From assembly GCF_023145115.1 (NCBI RefSeq), contig NZ_JAGLEJ010000010.1, forward strand, positions 62,001 through 126,000: 64,000 bases of DNA, read 5' to 3'. Positions within the stretch are counted from its first letter, which is position 1. Every line of letters begins with the position of its first letter. Shown piece by piece: positions 26,374 to 34,773 of this stretch. The notes under the pieces are model-generated. The model saw nothing but the letters and a program-made list of their open reading frames with translations. It ran no database searches and was not told the origin of the DNA. The stretch is from Algiphilus sp. Its GTDB lineage: Bacteria > Pseudomonadota > Gammaproteobacteria > Nevskiales > Nevskiaceae. A program made the position numbers and the translations under genes.

Positions 26374-27528
26374 ATGACCGCCCTTCCACCGTTGAACCAG
26401 CTGCTTCGCGAGCTCGTCGCCGCCCCCTCGGTATCGAGCGAGCACCCGGCGCACGACATGGGCAACCTGCCCGTCGTGCACCTGCTCGCCGAATGGCTGG
26501 AGAGCCTCGGCTTCGCGGTCGAGATCCTGCCCCTGCCCGGACGGAGCGACAAGGCCAACCTCATCGCCACGCTGGGGCGCGGCCCCGGCGGCCTGGTCCT
26601 GGCCGGACACACCGACACCGTGCCCTTCGACGACAGCGGCTGGGACAGCGAGCCCTTCGCGCTCACCGAGCGCGACGATCGCCTCCACGGGCTCGGCATC
26701 TGCGACATGAAGGGCTTCCTGGGCCTGGCCGTCGAGGCCGCCGCCGCTGCGGCCGGGCAGACGCTGCACCAGCCGCTGATCCTGCTCGCCACCGCCGACG
26801 AGGAATCGGGCATGGACGGTGCCCGTGCGCTGGCCGCGGCCGGCAGACCGAAGGCACGGCACGCGGTCATCGGCGAGCCCACCAACCTGCGCCCGGTGCG
26901 CCTGCACAAGGGCATCCTCATGGACTCGCTGCACGTGCACGGCCGCGCCGGGCATTCGTCGCGCCCGGATCTGGGCGCCAACGCCATCCGCGGCATGCAT
27001 CAGGTGCTGGGCGCGGTCATGGCGCACGGCGACGCCCTCGCCCGTCACAGCTGCGGCCGCGGCTTCGCCATCGACCACCCCACCATCAACACCGGCTGCA
27101 TCGAGGGCGGCGATTCGGCCAACCGCATTCCGGCGCACTGCCGGCTCGACGTCGATCTGCGCTTTGGCCCGGACGACCGCATCGACGCACTGCGCAGCGA
27201 CCTGCGCGAAGCCGCCGCCGCCGGCCTCACCGAGCCCGGCTGCCGCTTCGAGGCGAGCACGCTCTTCGACGGCATCCCGGCCTTCGAGACCGCCGCCGGC
27301 ACCGACATCGTGCGCGCCTGCGAGGCGCTGACCGGCCACGCGGCAGAGGCCGTCGACTTCGCCACCGAGGGCCCCTTCCTCAATCAGCTCGGCATGGAGA
27401 CGGTGATCCTGGGCCCGGGCGACATCGCGGTCGCGCACCAGCCCAACGAGTCGCTGCCGCTCGACCGCATCGCCCCCACGCAGAAGCTGTTGCGCGACCT
27501 GATCGCACGCTTCTGCCTGGAAAGCTGA
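26374..27528 (+). CDS. argE: Acetylornithine deacetylase
   Basis: 384 residues. M20 zinc peptidase family member that releases ornithine from N-acetylornithine. Metal-site motifs: VLAGHTDTVPFDD, GICDMKGFLG, TADEESGMDGA and IGEPTNLRPV; dimerisation-domain motif HVHGRAGHSSRPDLGANAI. The neighbouring argA (NAGS) supports an arginine role over other M20 enzymes. A 328-base gap with a palindromic element separates the two. Confidence 0.93.
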   Translation: MTALPPLNQLLRELVAAPSVSSEHPAHDMGNLPVVHLLAEWLESLGFAVEILPLPGRSDKANLIATLGRGPGGLVLAGHTDTVPFDDSGWDSEPFALTERDDRLHGLGICDMKGFLGLAVEAAAAAAGQTLHQPLILLATADEESGMDGARALAAAGRPKARHAVIGEPTNLRPVRLHKGILMDSLHVHGRAGHSSRPDLGANAIRGMHQVLGAVMAHGDALARHSCGRGFAIDHPTINTGCIEGGDSANRIPAHCRLDVDLRFGPDDRIDALRSDLREAAAAGLTEPGCRFEASTLFDGIPAFETAAGTDIVRACEALTGHAAEAVDFATEGPFLNQLGMETVILGPGDIAVAHQPNESLPLDRIAPTQKLLRDLIARFCLES

Positions 27529-27533
27529 GGCGC

Positions 27534-27779
27534 CACAGATTGGCGCAGATAGAAGAAGAACCACAGATTTCAACTGAGCAGCTGGTGCTCCCTTCTCCCC
27601 GGCGGGGAGAAGGGCCGGGGTTGAGGGGGCCGCGCGCAGCGCGGTGCGTGTAGGGCAATCCGCCGGCTGGCGCCGGCACCCCCTCACCCTTCCCTCTCCC
27701 CCGAGGGCGGGGGAGAGGGCACCGATATTGTGGCTAAGCATTCGACAGAATCAGCTTCCTGAAGCTGCGCCAATCTGTG
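27534..27779. repeat. Palindromic intergenic element between argE and argA
   Basis: The 328-base gap has no convincing gene. Its ends form a perfect 15-bp inverted repeat (CACAGATTGGCGCAG at 27534-27548 and its complement at 27765-27779). Inside are two 11-bp hairpins: CCCTTCTCCCC/GGGGAGAAGGG (27590-27614, 3-base loop) and CCCTCTCCCCC/GGGGGAGAGGG (27692-27719, 6-base loop). The layout resembles non-autonomous REP/MITE-like repeats that are multicopy in many proteobacteria; copy number here is unknown. Confidence 0.7.
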
Positions 27780-27856
27780 TAATCTGCGGTTCCCGGGAAC
27801 CCGGCGGCAAAGCGCCCGATTCCTCAGGCCGCCGGCCGCGAAGCTAGAATGCCGCG

Positions 27857-29200
27857 ATGGACGCCGAGGCCCCACCCCACAGTTTCGTCACCGCACTGCG
27901 CGCGGCAGCGCCGTACGTGCATGCGCACCACGGGCGGGTGTTCGTGCTCTGCTTCGGCGGCGAGGCGGCTGCGGCCAGCGACTTCGACGCGCTGATCTAC
28001 GACATCGCGCTGCTGCACAGCCTCGGCGTCAAGCTGGTGCTGGTGCACGGCGCGCGCCCGCAGATCAGCGACGAGATCACGCGCGCCGGCCTGGAAGCGC
28101 GCTATCACGGCAACCTGCGCATCACCGACCGGCCGACGCTGGACTGCGTCACGCGCGCGGTCGGCGCCCTGCGCACCGACATCGAGGCGCGGCTGTCGAC
28201 CAGCCTGGCGAGCACGCCCATGGGTGGCGCGCGCCTGCGCACCGCCGGCGGCAACTGGGTGACCGCGCGGCCGGTGGGCGTGCGCGACGGCGTCGATCTC
28301 GAGCACACCGGCGAGGTGCGGCGGGTCGACGCCGCCACCATCTACGAGGCGCTGTCCGCGCGGCACGTGGTGCTGCTGTCGCCGATCGGCTACTCGCCCA
28401 CCGGCGAGGTCTTCAACCTGCGCGCCGAGGATGTCGCCACCGCCACCGCCTGCGCGCTGGGTGCGGACAAGCTGGTCTTCGTCACCCCCGGCGAACCGCG
28501 CGCCTGGCCGCTGGCGGAGATCGCCGGCGACGCCGGCCAGATTCCGGCCAGCGAGGCCTCGGCCCTGCTCGCCGACAACTCGCGCCGGCTGGCGCCGCTG
28601 GATGCCGACTACATCCGCTCGGCCGTGACGGCCTGCGCGGCCGGCGTGGCGCGCGTCCATCTCATCGGCCACGCCGAGGACGGCGCCGTGCTGCGCGAGC
28701 TGTACACCCGCGACGGCGCCGGCCTGTTCGTGCACGCCGACGACGCCTACGAGACCACGCGCTCGGCCGGCATCGACGACATCGGCGGCATCCTCGGCCT
28801 GATCGCGCCGCTGGAGGCAGCCGGCGCACTGGTGCCGCGGTCGCGCGAGCAGCTGGAGCTGGAGATCGAGCACTTCGTCGTCACCACGCGCGACGGGCTG
28901 GTCATCGCCTGCGCGGCGCTGCTGCCGCTGGCCGGCGCGAAGGCCGCCGAGCTGGCCTGCGTGGCGGTGCATCCGGACTACCGCGGCGGCAAGCGCGCCG
29001 AGAGCCTGCTCGGCCATCTGGAGATGCGCGCCCGCCGCCAGGGCATCGCCGAGATCTTCGCCCTCACCACGCACACGCCGCACTGGTTCATCGAGCACGG
29101 CTTCCGCAAGACCACGCGCGACGAGCTGCCGGTGGCCCGGCGTGATCTCTACAACTACCAGCGCAATTCCCTGGTACTGGTCAAGACGCTTTCCTCATGA
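27857..29200 (+). CDS. argA: N-acetylglutamate synthase (amino-acid kinase + GNAT)
   Basis: 447 residues, the usual ArgA length. It makes N-acetylglutamate, the first step of arginine synthesis. The N-terminal amino-acid-kinase-like domain has LVLVHGARPQISDEI, GNLRITD and LLSPIGYSPTGEVFNL. The C-terminal GNAT domain has CVAVHPDYRGGKRAESLLGHLE (acetyl-CoA loop) and FALTTHTPHWFIEHGF. It overlaps bioA by four bases (ATGA). Confidence 0.96.
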   Translation: MDAEAPPHSFVTALRAAAPYVHAHHGRVFVLCFGGEAAAASDFDALIYDIALLHSLGVKLVLVHGARPQISDEITRAGLEARYHGNLRITDRPTLDCVTRAVGALRTDIEARLSTSLASTPMGGARLRTAGGNWVTARPVGVRDGVDLEHTGEVRRVDAATIYEALSARHVVLLSPIGYSPTGEVFNLRAEDVATATACALGADKLVFVTPGEPRAWPLAEIAGDAGQIPASEASALLADNSRRLAPLDADYIRSAVTACAAGVARVHLIGHAEDGAVLRELYTRDGAGLFVHADDAYETTRSAGIDDIGGILGLIAPLEAAGALVPRSREQLELEIEHFVVTTRDGLVIACAALLPLAGAKAAELACVAVHPDYRGGKRAESLLGHLEMRARRQGIAEIFALTTHTPHWFIEHGFRKTTRDELPVARRDLYNYQRNSLVLVKTLSS

Positions 29201-30567
29201 GTCATTCCGCGGACGATCTGGTACGCCGCTCGCTGGCGCACGTCTGGCATCCCTGCACGCAGATGAAGGATCACGAGTGGCTGCCGCTCGTGCCGGTGGA
29301 GCGCGGCGAGGGCGCCTGGCTCATCGGCCCCGACGGCAAGCGCTACCTCGACGCGGTGAGCTCGTGGTGGACCAACCTGTTCGGGCACCGCCACCCGCAC
29401 ATCGTGGCGCGCATGAAGGAACAGCTCGACACGCTGGACCACGCCATGCTCGCCGGCTTCACGCATCCGCCGGTGGTGGAGCTGTCCGAACGGCTGGCCG
29501 CGATCACGCCCGGCGACCTGTCGCGCTGCATGTATACCGACAACGGATCGAGCGCGGTCGAGGTCGCGCTCAAGATGTCGCATCACTACTGGGCGCTCAA
29601 CGGCCAGCCGGAACGCACGCGCTTCGTCGCGCTGTCCGGCGGCTATCACGGCGAGACCCTGGGCGCGCTGGCGGTGAGCAGCACCGGCCTGTACCGCGAT
29701 GCCTACCGCCCGCTGCTGCTGGAGCCGCTGGTGGTGCGCGCCCCCGACTGCGGCGTCATGGAGCCCGGCGGCCGCGCCCCCGGCGTGTCCTGGGAGGACC
29801 ACGCCCGCCGCGTATTCCGCGAGATGGAAGCCACGCTGGAGCGCCACCACAAGGAGATCGCGGCGGTCATCGTCGAGCCGCTGATCCAGTGCGCCGGCGG
29901 CATGCGCATGTGGCCGCCGATCTATCTCAAGCTGCTGCGCGAAGCCTGCGACCGCTACGGCGTCCACCTGATCGCCGACGAGATCGCGGTGGGCTTCTGC
30001 CGCACCGGCAAGCTCTTCGCGTGCGAATGGGCCGATATCGTGCCCGACTTCCTGTGCCTGTCGAAGGGCCTCACCGGCGGCACCCTGCCGCTGGCGGTGT
30101 GCATGACCAGCGAGCGCATCTACGAGGCCTTCTACGACGATTACAGCACCGGCAAGGCCTTCCTGCATTCACACAGCTACACCGGCAACCCGCTGACCTG
30201 CACGGCCGCGCTGGCCACCCTCGACATCCTCGAGCAGCAGGACTGGCCCGCGCACGTCCGCGGACTCGGACAACACCTCTACGGCGCCGTCTCCGAGCTG
30301 TCGCGCCACCCCCACGTCGCCGAGATCCGCCAGCAGGGCTTCGTGCTGGCCATCGACCTCGCCGCCGACGGCCCCGGCCGCAAGCCCTACCCCGCCGGCG
30401 AGCGCCGCGGCCTGCGCGTCTACCAGCACGGCCTCGAGCACGGCGCGCTGCTGCGGCCGCTGGGCAACACCGTCTACTTCATGCCGCCGTATGTCGTGAC
30501 CGAGGAAGAGATCGACTGGCTGGCGGGCGTGGCGATCGAGGGGATCGAGCGGGCTACGGCTGATTAG
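29197..30567 (+). CDS. bioA: Adenosylmethionine-8-amino-7-oxononanoate aminotransferase
   Basis: 456 residues. PLP enzyme of biotin synthesis converting KAPA to DAPA with SAM as amino donor. Diagnostic BioA features: HVWHPCTQMKDHE, DAVSSWWTNLFGH, TDNGSSAVEVALKMS, GGYHGETLGAL, LIADEIAVGFCRTG and the PLP lysine in LSKGLTGG, Lys290. Translationally coupled to argA. No other bio genes are in the window. The gene is followed by about 1 kb of repeat-rich non-coding DNA. Confidence 0.96.
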   Translation: MSHSADDLVRRSLAHVWHPCTQMKDHEWLPLVPVERGEGAWLIGPDGKRYLDAVSSWWTNLFGHRHPHIVARMKEQLDTLDHAMLAGFTHPPVVELSERLAAITPGDLSRCMYTDNGSSAVEVALKMSHHYWALNGQPERTRFVALSGGYHGETLGALAVSSTGLYRDAYRPLLLEPLVVRAPDCGVMEPGGRAPGVSWEDHARRVFREMEATLERHHKEIAAVIVEPLIQCAGGMRMWPPIYLKLLREACDRYGVHLIADEIAVGFCRTGKLFACEWADIVPDFLCLSKGLTGGTLPLAVCMTSERIYEAFYDDYSTGKAFLHSHSYTGNPLTCTAALATLDILEQQDWPAHVRGLGQHLYGAVSELSRHPHVAEIRQQGFVLAIDLAADGPGRKPYPAGERRGLRVYQHGLEHGALLRPLGNTVYFMPPYVVTEEEIDWLAGVAIEGIERATAD

Positions 30568-30753
30568 GCTCGCCGCGTGTAGTGCAACCAGCCCGGTTCG
30601 CGCCCTCCCCTGCGCGTTGATGCGTTGACTGCACCCCGCGCTGCGCAAGCCCGGCCTCGCTCTCGGATCCTGTCTCTCGTTGACCCGGTTGTGCTCCCGG
30701 GTTCCGCGCTTCGGAACCTCGGCGCTGCCGAGTGATGCCGCTCGACCGGCGCG

Positions 30754-30781
30754 GGTTCCTTTGGTTACGGCCAAAGGAACC
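30754..30781. repeat. Left internal hairpin of the 1 kb element
   Basis: Perfect 11-bp stem GGTTCCTTTGG / CCAAAGGAACC, loop TTACGG, beginning at the inner end of the left arm. Confidence 0.85.
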
Positions 30782-31115
30782 AAAACCATGGGTGAACCCG
30801 ACCGAAGCGCCGGTGGCGCTTCGCAGCGGGTGAACGCCGGGGCCAGGAAGGCCCCGGCAGGGTCACTTAGCGAGGCAGGAGCCGAGCTTAGTGACGGCGA
30901 TGATCCTTGCAGTAGCGTGCGGTTGGCGCCTGCCATCCGTGGCGGTACCGTTTCGCTCCTGACGTGCCCCGGCCCGGACATCCATGTCCGGGCGTTCGCC
31001 TCGCTGCGAATGCCCCACTGGGCATTCGGTCGGGCTCACCCTTGCTCGACGTCCTGTCTCGCAGCCCCACTGCGCGCGCCTCCCGGTCCGGCCACCCGTG
31101 AAGGCACCCCCTAAA

Positions 31116-31193
31116 CGGCTCGTCGCTTCGCGACATCGCGGCAATGGAGTGGTGCTCTTCTTGGCTTTGGCGATGTTGCGAAGCAACGAGCCG
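31116..31193. repeat. Central 24-base inverted repeat of the 1 kb element
   Basis: Arms 31116-31139 and 31170-31193 match at 22 of 24 positions (CGGCTCGT, GCTTCGC and ACATCGC blocks), with a 30-base loop. RNA from either strand would form a long stem. Confidence 0.8.
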
Positions 31194-31382
31194 ACCATGT
31201 CCCCCTTCAGGAGGCGCGGCGACTGGTGGTGCGCGCAGGGAGTCGGCCGGCCACGGATGGCCGGCCGAGCCGCGGAGGACAGGATGTCCGTCCGCGGCGA
31301 CCCCGGAGCGCGCCGCCAGTCGCCGGGACTCCGGCCCGCCCCGCGGGCGGGCCGGAGCGCCTTCTGCGGGGCGCGCTCTTTT

Positions 31383-31416
31383 GGCTACTTTTCTGTCGCG
31401 CAACAGAAAAGTAGCC
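31383..31416. repeat. Right internal hairpin of the 1 kb element
   Basis: Perfect 14-bp stem GGCTACTTTTCTGT / ACAGAAAAGTAGCC, loop CGCGCA, at the inner end of the right arm. It mirrors the left hairpin in position and loop size but not in sequence. Confidence 0.85.
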
Positions 31417-31444
31417 CGCGCCGGTCGAGTGCCAACACTCGGTA

Positions 31445-31570
31445 GCGCCGAGGTTCCGAAGCGCGGAATCCGAGAGCACGAACGGGACCAACGAGGAAGA
31501 CTCAGGCGCCGAGGTCCCGAGGCGCGGAAGCCGAGAGCACGAATGGGTCAACGAGGAAGGCTCTAGCGCC
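31445..31570. repeat. Tandem direct repeat at the right end of the 1 kb element
   Basis: Two copies of about 60 bases start at 31445 and 31506, each with GCGCCGAGGT, CCGAGAGCACGAA and CAACGAGGAAG, and a third GCGCC at 31566. The first copy is also part of the right inverted arm. Confidence 0.8.
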
Positions 31571-31599
31571 AAGACTTCAAGAAGGACGCCACAGCGCCC

Positions 31600-32403
31600 C
31601 TAATCAGCAGCCACCGCCTCGGTCCCCACCCCGGACTCGGCCGCATCCCCGACCTCGCTCACGGCCAGGGTCACCATCTCGAGGATCGCCGCGTGCAGCG
31701 GTGTCTTGTTGAGATAGCTCAGCACGCCCGGCAGCGCCAGGTAGCTGCCGCCGAGCTCGATGAAGGCGTCGACATCCACCGAGAAGCGGCTGGCCTTGCC
31801 GCGCACGGCGTTGGCGTGGACCACTCGACCGGTGGCGACGTCGAGCACGCGCAGGTCCATCGACAGCGACGAGGTGCCGCGGCGCAGCCATATCAGCGTG
31901 AAGCTGTCGTCGCCCACCGGCACCGGGACCGGTAGCGCGGCGCCGCCTGCGGGCTCGAAGGACGAGATCGCGGCCGCGATCACGAGATCGGCGCCCTCGA
32001 GGCTGTTCTCCGCGGTCACCGCCTCGCCCTGCTCGGCGCGCAGGATGCGCTCGCGGGTCAGCTCGTCCAGATCGTCGCGCGCCAGCACCGTGAACGCGCC
32101 GGTGTTGAGCAGGCCGGTGACCAGCAGATCGTGCACGCCGGCCAGGAAGTCGGCACTGGTGGCCTGATGCTCACCGGTGACGAGACCGGCTTCCAGCGCC
32201 GAGAACTGGCCGGTACGGGTGTTGTCGCGCAGCGGCGCCACCACGACGCGCGGGCGCGCTTCCGATGGCAGCGCGCGCAGCGTGGCGATGGCCTCGCGAC
32301 CGGTCTGGGTGAGCTCGATGGTCTGCGTCGCGCAGCCCGAGACCGCGATGGCGGCTGCCAGCAGCGGCGCGAACGCGATCCGGCTAGACCTTGGTCTCGA
32401 CAA
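31600..32403 (-). CDS. CsgG-like lipoprotein (downstream copy)
   Basis: About 267 residues. The start is uncertain: no ATG fits, and a TTG at 32403 overlapping the upstream gene by 20 bases is the best choice. A signal peptide and lipobox (AAAIAVSGCAT) are clear. The body resembles the CsgG/LpoB-like periplasmic fold: PRVVVAPLRDNTRTGQFSAL, LLVTGLLNTGAFTVLARDDLDELTRE, GADLVIAAAISSFEP, LRVLDVATGRVVHA. It is probably anchored in the outer membrane. It pairs with a related lipoprotein upstream; no curli genes are nearby, so the exported or supported structure is unknown. Confidence 0.75.
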   Translation of the reverse strand: MSRPRSSRIAFAPLLAAAIAVSGCATQTIELTQTGREAIATLRALPSEARPRVVVAPLRDNTRTGQFSALEAGLVTGEHQATSADFLAGVHDLLVTGLLNTGAFTVLARDDLDELTRERILRAEQGEAVTAENSLEGADLVIAAAISSFEPAGGAALPVPVPVGDDSFTLIWLRRGTSSLSMDLRVLDVATGRVVHANAVRGKASRFSVDVDAFIELGGSYLALPGVLSYLNKTPLHAAILEMVTLAVSEVGDAAESGVGTEAVAAD

Positions 32404-33046
32404 TGTGGCGCACGGCCGCGTCGATGGCATTGCGCAGCGCCGTCTCCATCGGCGTCTTGTTGTAGGTGCCGAGGCCGATGGGGAGGTCGCCGCGCGCGAA
32501 GAAGATGCCGAGCTGATTGGAACGCGAGGTTGCCTCCACCGTGGTGGCGTTGACGATGCGGCCACTGGTGACGTCGATGATGCGCAGATTCATGGTGATG
32601 CACGCCGTGCCCGATCCCGCCAGCAGCACCGACACGCCCTTGCAGTCGGGCTCGAAGGCGACCACCGCACCGCGGATGAGCAGCTCGGCGCCCTCGAACT
32701 GCCCCACCGGCGCGGCGGTGTCGGCGCGGAACTCGGCGGAGGACTGCAGCGCCTGCTCGGCCCGCACCTCGTCGAGCCGTGCACGCTCCAGCACGATGAA
32801 GCGGCCGCTGTTGAACAGCGCGTCGGTCAGGAAATCGGCCAGCGCCAGGCCGACATCGGGGCCGGTGCGCATGTCGAAGCGGCTGACCGCGATGCGGCGC
32901 TTCTCGCCGTCGACCGGCTCCTGCTGGGCCTGGCTGATGGTCGGCGCAGTCCCCGAGCTGCTGACGACCTTGGCGGAGGAACCGGCGCAGCCGGCGACAA
33001 GCGCGGCAGCGAGAACAATCGGGAACAGGGTCAGTCGTTGCATCAT
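32384..33046 (-). CDS. CsgG-like lipoprotein (upstream copy)
   Basis: 220 residues from MMQRLTLFP, chosen for its signal peptide and GGGGAC upstream. Lipobox AAALVAGCAG. The body follows the same pattern as its neighbour (RIAVSRFDMRTGPDVGLALADFL, LFNSGRFIVLERARLDEV, GAELLIRGAVVAFEP, LRIIDVTSGRIVNATTV, NKTPMETALRNAIDAAV), so the two are likely diverged duplicates. Such proteins form or assist outer-membrane assemblies. It is divergent from rsmE. Confidence 0.8.
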   Translation of the reverse strand: MMQRLTLFPIVLAAALVAGCAGSSAKVVSSSGTAPTISQAQQEPVDGEKRRIAVSRFDMRTGPDVGLALADFLTDALFNSGRFIVLERARLDEVRAEQALQSSAEFRADTAAPVGQFEGAELLIRGAVVAFEPDCKGVSVLLAGSGTACITMNLRIIDVTSGRIVNATTVEATSRSNQLGIFFARGDLPIGLGTYNKTPMETALRNAIDAAVRHIVETKV

Positions 33047-33124
33047 GGTGCTCGTCCCCGCGGCGCCAGCCGCGACTTCATCGTGGAATGTGTGCAGCAT
33101 ATACGCCGCATCGATGAACCGAAA

Positions 33125-33883
33125 ATGAAGTCGAACCCGTCCGGCCGATCAAACGTGACGCACCGCATATTCCTGCCCGAAGCGCTCGCCGAGGCGTGCA
33201 CCGTCGCCCTGCGCGGCAGCGCCTTCACGCATGCCGTGCGCGTGCTGCGACTGCGCGAGGGCGATCCGCTCTGCGTGTTCAACGGCGACGGCAGCGAGTA
33301 CGCGGCACGCATCACGGCGGCGACACGCGATCAGGCCGAGATCCTGCTGGAGAGCCGGCACCACCCCGCCACCGAATCGCCACTGCCGACCACGCTGCTG
33401 CAGGCCGTGGGCAAGGGCGAACGCATGGACTGGGCCCTGCAGAAGGCGACCGAGCTGGGGGTGACCCGCATCCGACCGGTGACGACGCGACGCTGCAACG
33501 TGCGCATCGACGACCGGCGCTGGCAGAAGAAGGTCAATCACTGGCGCGGCGTCATCGTGTCCGCGTGCGAGCAATCGGGCCGCGTGGTGGTGCCGGAGCT
33601 GCTGCCGGTGTGCGACCTCGGTGCCGCGCTCGCCGAATGCGACGCGGCGCTGCGTCTGATGCTGGCCTTCGACGGTGATGGCGACGGCGCGCTGCCGGCC
33701 GCGGCGCCGGACGGCGTGGCGCTGCTGGTCGGCCCGGAGGGCGGCCTTGACGAGGCGGAGATCGCGAGCGCACGCCGCGCCGGATTCACCGGCTGGCGCC
33801 TGGGCCAACGCGTGCTGCGCACCGAGACCGCGCCGGTGGCGGCGCTGGCGCTGCTGCAGCAACGCTACGGCGACCTGGGATAG
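33125..33883 (+). CDS. rsmE: 16S rRNA (uracil(1498)-N(3))-methyltransferase
   Basis: 252 residues from ATG; a GTG 30 bases later (MTHRIFLPEAL) would give the more typical 242. SPOUT methyltransferase with the trefoil-knot motifs LLVGPEGGLDEAEI and LGQRVLRTETAPVAALALLQ; N-terminal PUA-like part HAVRVLRLREGD. It methylates U1498 of 16S rRNA using SAM. It ends with a 19-base convergent overlap into the next gene. Confidence 0.94.
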   Translation: MKSNPSGRSNVTHRIFLPEALAEACTVALRGSAFTHAVRVLRLREGDPLCVFNGDGSEYAARITAATRDQAEILLESRHHPATESPLPTTLLQAVGKGERMDWALQKATELGVTRIRPVTTRRCNVRIDDRRWQKKVNHWRGVIVSACEQSGRVVVPELLPVCDLGAALAECDAALRLMLAFDGDGDGALPAAAPDGVALLVGPEGGLDEAEIASARRAGFTGWRLGQRVLRTETAPVAALALLQQRYGDLG

Positions 33884-34773
33884 GCTGCCTGCTGCCCGGG
33901 CTCCGCGACGTGGCGCCAGAGGAAGCGCGCCCCGGCCTGGAGCGCTCCGCTGACGGTGAGATAGGTGGTGGTGTGCCCGCGCAGCGACATCCGGTAGAGC
34001 TGCACCGGTACGCCGTGCCGCTCCAGCCGCGTCACCATCGCCTCGGCCTGTGCCACCGGCACGTAGCCGTCGGTGGTGCCGTGGAACAGGAAGAACGGTG
34101 GCGCCTGCGCATGCACGCGGTGCAGCGGTGACGCACGGCGCAGCGCCTCGGCGTCGGCGGCACCCATCAACCGGGACACATCGGCACCGTCGGCCATGGC
34201 CGCGAGATCCATCGGCGCCCCGCCCGCGACGACCGCGCGAACGGACGGCAGCGCCGGATCGCGCGCGAGCCCGGGCAGCGGCAGCGCCGAGCTCTGCGAC
34301 AGCGCCAGCAGAGTGGCGAGATGCCCGCCGGACTCGAAGCCCAAGAGGCCGACGCGCTGCATGTCGAGGCGGTGCGCGCGTGCGTGGCGGTTGATCCAGC
34401 GCAGCGCGCCGAGCAGATCCCCGAGCTGCGCTTCGAGCCCCCCGCGCGATGCCGGCCGGTGCTCGACCGCCACCGCGGCGAAGCCCCGCTGGGCGAGGAA
34501 CTCGGCGACGAAGCGCATGTCGCGCGCGCGACCGGTCTCCCAGCGGCCGGCCGGGACGATCACGATGGTCGGGTACGGCCCCAGCGTCACGGGCGTGTAG
34601 ATGTCGGCGAACAATGCCGGCTCGGCGCCGTCGGGCGTGACGCGCACGCCGTTCTCGACGCGGAAGCGCGTCTCCGGCATCGGCATGGTCTCGGCCGGCG
34701 CGTTGACGTGCCGGGCACAGCCCGCGGCGAGCAGGGCGGCCAGCGCCATCGCGAGCAGCCGGGAAGCGCGCAT
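33865..34773 (-). CDS. Alpha/beta-hydrolase-like lipoprotein with altered nucleophile elbow
   Basis: 302 residues with signal peptide and lipobox (LAALLAAGCAR). The fold matches BD-FAE/acetyl-esterase-type hydrolases: YPTIVIVPAGRWETG, VAVEHRP, LRWINRHARAHRLD, acid loop FHGTTDGYVPVAQAE and His in SLRGHTTTY. The nucleophile elbow, usually GxSxGG, reads GFESGG, with Glu147 where the catalytic Ser is expected and Ser148 next to it. Activity is therefore doubtful or non-standard. Its ATG shares one base with the ubiA stop, so it is coupled to the recG-ubiA run. Confidence 0.75.
   Translation of the reverse strand: MRASRLLAMALAALLAAGCARHVNAPAETMPMPETRFRVENGVRVTPDGAEPALFADIYTPVTLGPYPTIVIVPAGRWETGRARDMRFVAEFLAQRGFAAVAVEHRPASRGGLEAQLGDLLGALRWINRHARAHRLDMQRVGLLGFESGGHLATLLALSQSSALPLPGLARDPALPSVRAVVAGGAPMDLAAMADGADVSRLMGAADAEALRRASPLHRVHAQAPPFFLFHGTTDGYVPVAQAEAMVTRLERHGVPVQLYRMSLRGHTTTYLTVSGALQAGARFLWRHVAEPGQQAAYPRSP

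Larger units (their letters stand above)
30568..31599. repeat. About 1 kb non-coding block: nested inverted-repeat element
   Basis: No convincing gene is seen; short open frames on both strands are low-quality and mutually overlapping. Arms of about 80 bases at 30676-30755 and 31415-31495 are inverted copies of each other, sharing CCGCGCTTCGGAACCTCGGC and CTCGACCGGCGCGGG. Just inside each arm is a perfect hairpin with a 6-base loop (30754-30781 and 31383-31416). The core carries further palindromes, including a 24-base imperfect pair. The right end adds a tandem direct repeat. It looks like a repeat element, not a decayed gene. Confidence 0.75.

Noticed and set aside
24232..27741. Very long leftward open frame (over 1100 codons) opposite the TonB receptor, PhoD and argE
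   Set aside because: Its Arg/Ala/Val/Gly-rich, domain-free translation mirrors the real genes; third-position GC bias keeps antisense frames open in such DNA.
27534..27779. CRISPR-like repeat between argE and argA
   Set aside because: Only two inverted, non-identical hairpins and one terminal pair exist; there are no regularly spaced direct repeats or cas genes.
30680..31572. Several small open frames on both strands in the 1 kb repeat block
   Set aside because: They overlap each other in inverted copies, lack ribosome sites and follow the palindromes, so they are by-products of the repeats.
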